Below are positions 63,715-64,000 of a stretch of DNA of 64,000 nt, piece after piece (position 1 is the first letter of the stretch; the number at the start of each line of letters is the position of its first letter). A program made the translations under genes and the position numbers. The notes under the pieces are model-generated. The model searched no databases and had not been told where the DNA came from. It was given only the letters and a program-made list of their open reading frames with translations. This DNA comes from Bimuria novae-zelandiae CBS 107.79 (Eukaryota; Ascomycota; Dothideomycetes; Pleosporales; Didymosphaeriaceae): positions 260,122-324,121 of the forward strand of contig ML976693.1 in the NCBI GenBank assembly GCA_010015655.1, given 5' to 3'.

Positions 63715-64000
63715 ATGCCTCAGACCTCGCGAGACTCTTCGCCGGATTTCGACCGAATTCAAGAGAGAATTCAGCACACCGACAGAGACCCAACACCGGA
63801 CGCGGATGCAAATCGGCATGCCGAGGCCGACTTCGCGCATGTGGGGGCGGCTTTCGACAGCGACAGGAGATATTCTCTTTCCCGTCCTAACTCCATTGTG
63901 CTCAGTGAAATTGGAGAGCCTGCCCGACAACACGAATCTCAGATAGCCTTCCGTAATAGAGTGCTCTCCGAAGCCGATGATGTAATGGCTGGAAACCGGG
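63715..64000 (+). CDS. N-terminal part of an unknown gene, runs off right edge
   Basis: The ATG at 63715 (context CACCATG) opens a frame to the window end, 95 codons and still open. The protein starts MPQTSRDSSPDFDRIQERIQ, is acidic and polar, and contains RRYSLSRPNSIVLSEIGEP and FRNRVLSEADDVMAGNR. It looks like a disordered cytoplasmic N-terminus, perhaps ahead of membrane or catalytic domains that lie beyond the window. No family recognised. The good start context, open frame and large upstream gap support a real gene. Confidence 0.6.
   Translation, partial: MPQTSRDSSPDFDRIQERIQHTDRDPTPDADANRHAEADFAHVGAAFDSDRRYSLSRPNSIVLSEIGEPARQHESQIAFRNRVLSEADDVMAGNR

Overview
The window is nuclear DNA of a filamentous ascomycete (Pezizomycotina, probably a Dothideomycete; the class is an inference). 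The support is GC-rich genes with many 45-65 bp GT-AG introns, fungal-specific families (CYP51, a Zn2Cys6 regulator, a DUF7707 cell-surface protein, GH45, an NRPS-like reductase), and AT-rich, TpA-rich, stop-riddled repeat blocks of the kind left by repeat-induced point mutation (RIP).

Layout. 1-325: broken 5' part of a transposase-like gene running off the left edge. 1121-30166: a dense single-copy block. It holds a meiotic-axis-like protein (+), a Chk2/Rad53-type checkpoint kinase (-), the ATG10 E2 (+), a small secreted protein (-), CYP51 (+), a LYAR zinc-finger protein (-), an ERV2-type sulfhydryl oxidase (-), a branched-chain aminotransferase (+), a NEDD8/SUMO-type C48 protease (+), a HIRAN-SNF2-RING Rad5/HLTF-like protein (+), a broken NRPS-like adenylate-forming reductase (-) and a DUF7707 surface protein (+). 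30509-44882: a 14.4 kb nest of transposons with four insertion layers, each recognisable from its ends. A pogo/Fot1-like DNA transposon (TA target duplication) was hit by an LTR-type element (GGTAG duplication), which was hit by a Tc1/mariner-like element (42 bp inverted ends), which was hit by a Ty1/copia array of the form LTR-body-LTR-body-LTR with an exact period of 5136 bp. 45240-56861: a second gene block with GPD1 (+), a GH45 endoglucanase (+), a RING protein (-), a small mitochondrial-type membrane protein (-), a Zn2Cys6 transcription factor (-), a two-exon membrane protein (+) and a 3-dehydroshikimate dehydratase-like protein (-). 57127-59419: another RIP-mutated DNA transposon with 39 bp perfect inverted ends, inserted between that dehydratase and a divergent DAHP synthase (59628-61009, +). 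63715-64000: start of a gene that leaves the window.

How the genes fit together. Most are housekeeping or DNA-maintenance functions: checkpoint kinase, Rad5-like ligase/translocase, deneddylase, autophagy E2, sterol synthesis, ER disulfide formation, glycerol and branched-chain amino-acid metabolism. The most suggestive functional grouping is on the right. DAHP synthase (entry to the shikimate pathway) and 3-dehydroshikimate dehydratase (exit to protocatechuate) would share a divergent promoter of about 0.6 kb if the transposon were removed, and a Zn2Cys6 regulator lies about 2 kb further left. The copia array, the NRPS-like pseudogene with two lesions, and the meiotic-axis-like gene are the other items most worth checking.

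All exon models were built by eye from splice signals, reading-frame continuity and family similarity recalled from memory. No database search was possible.
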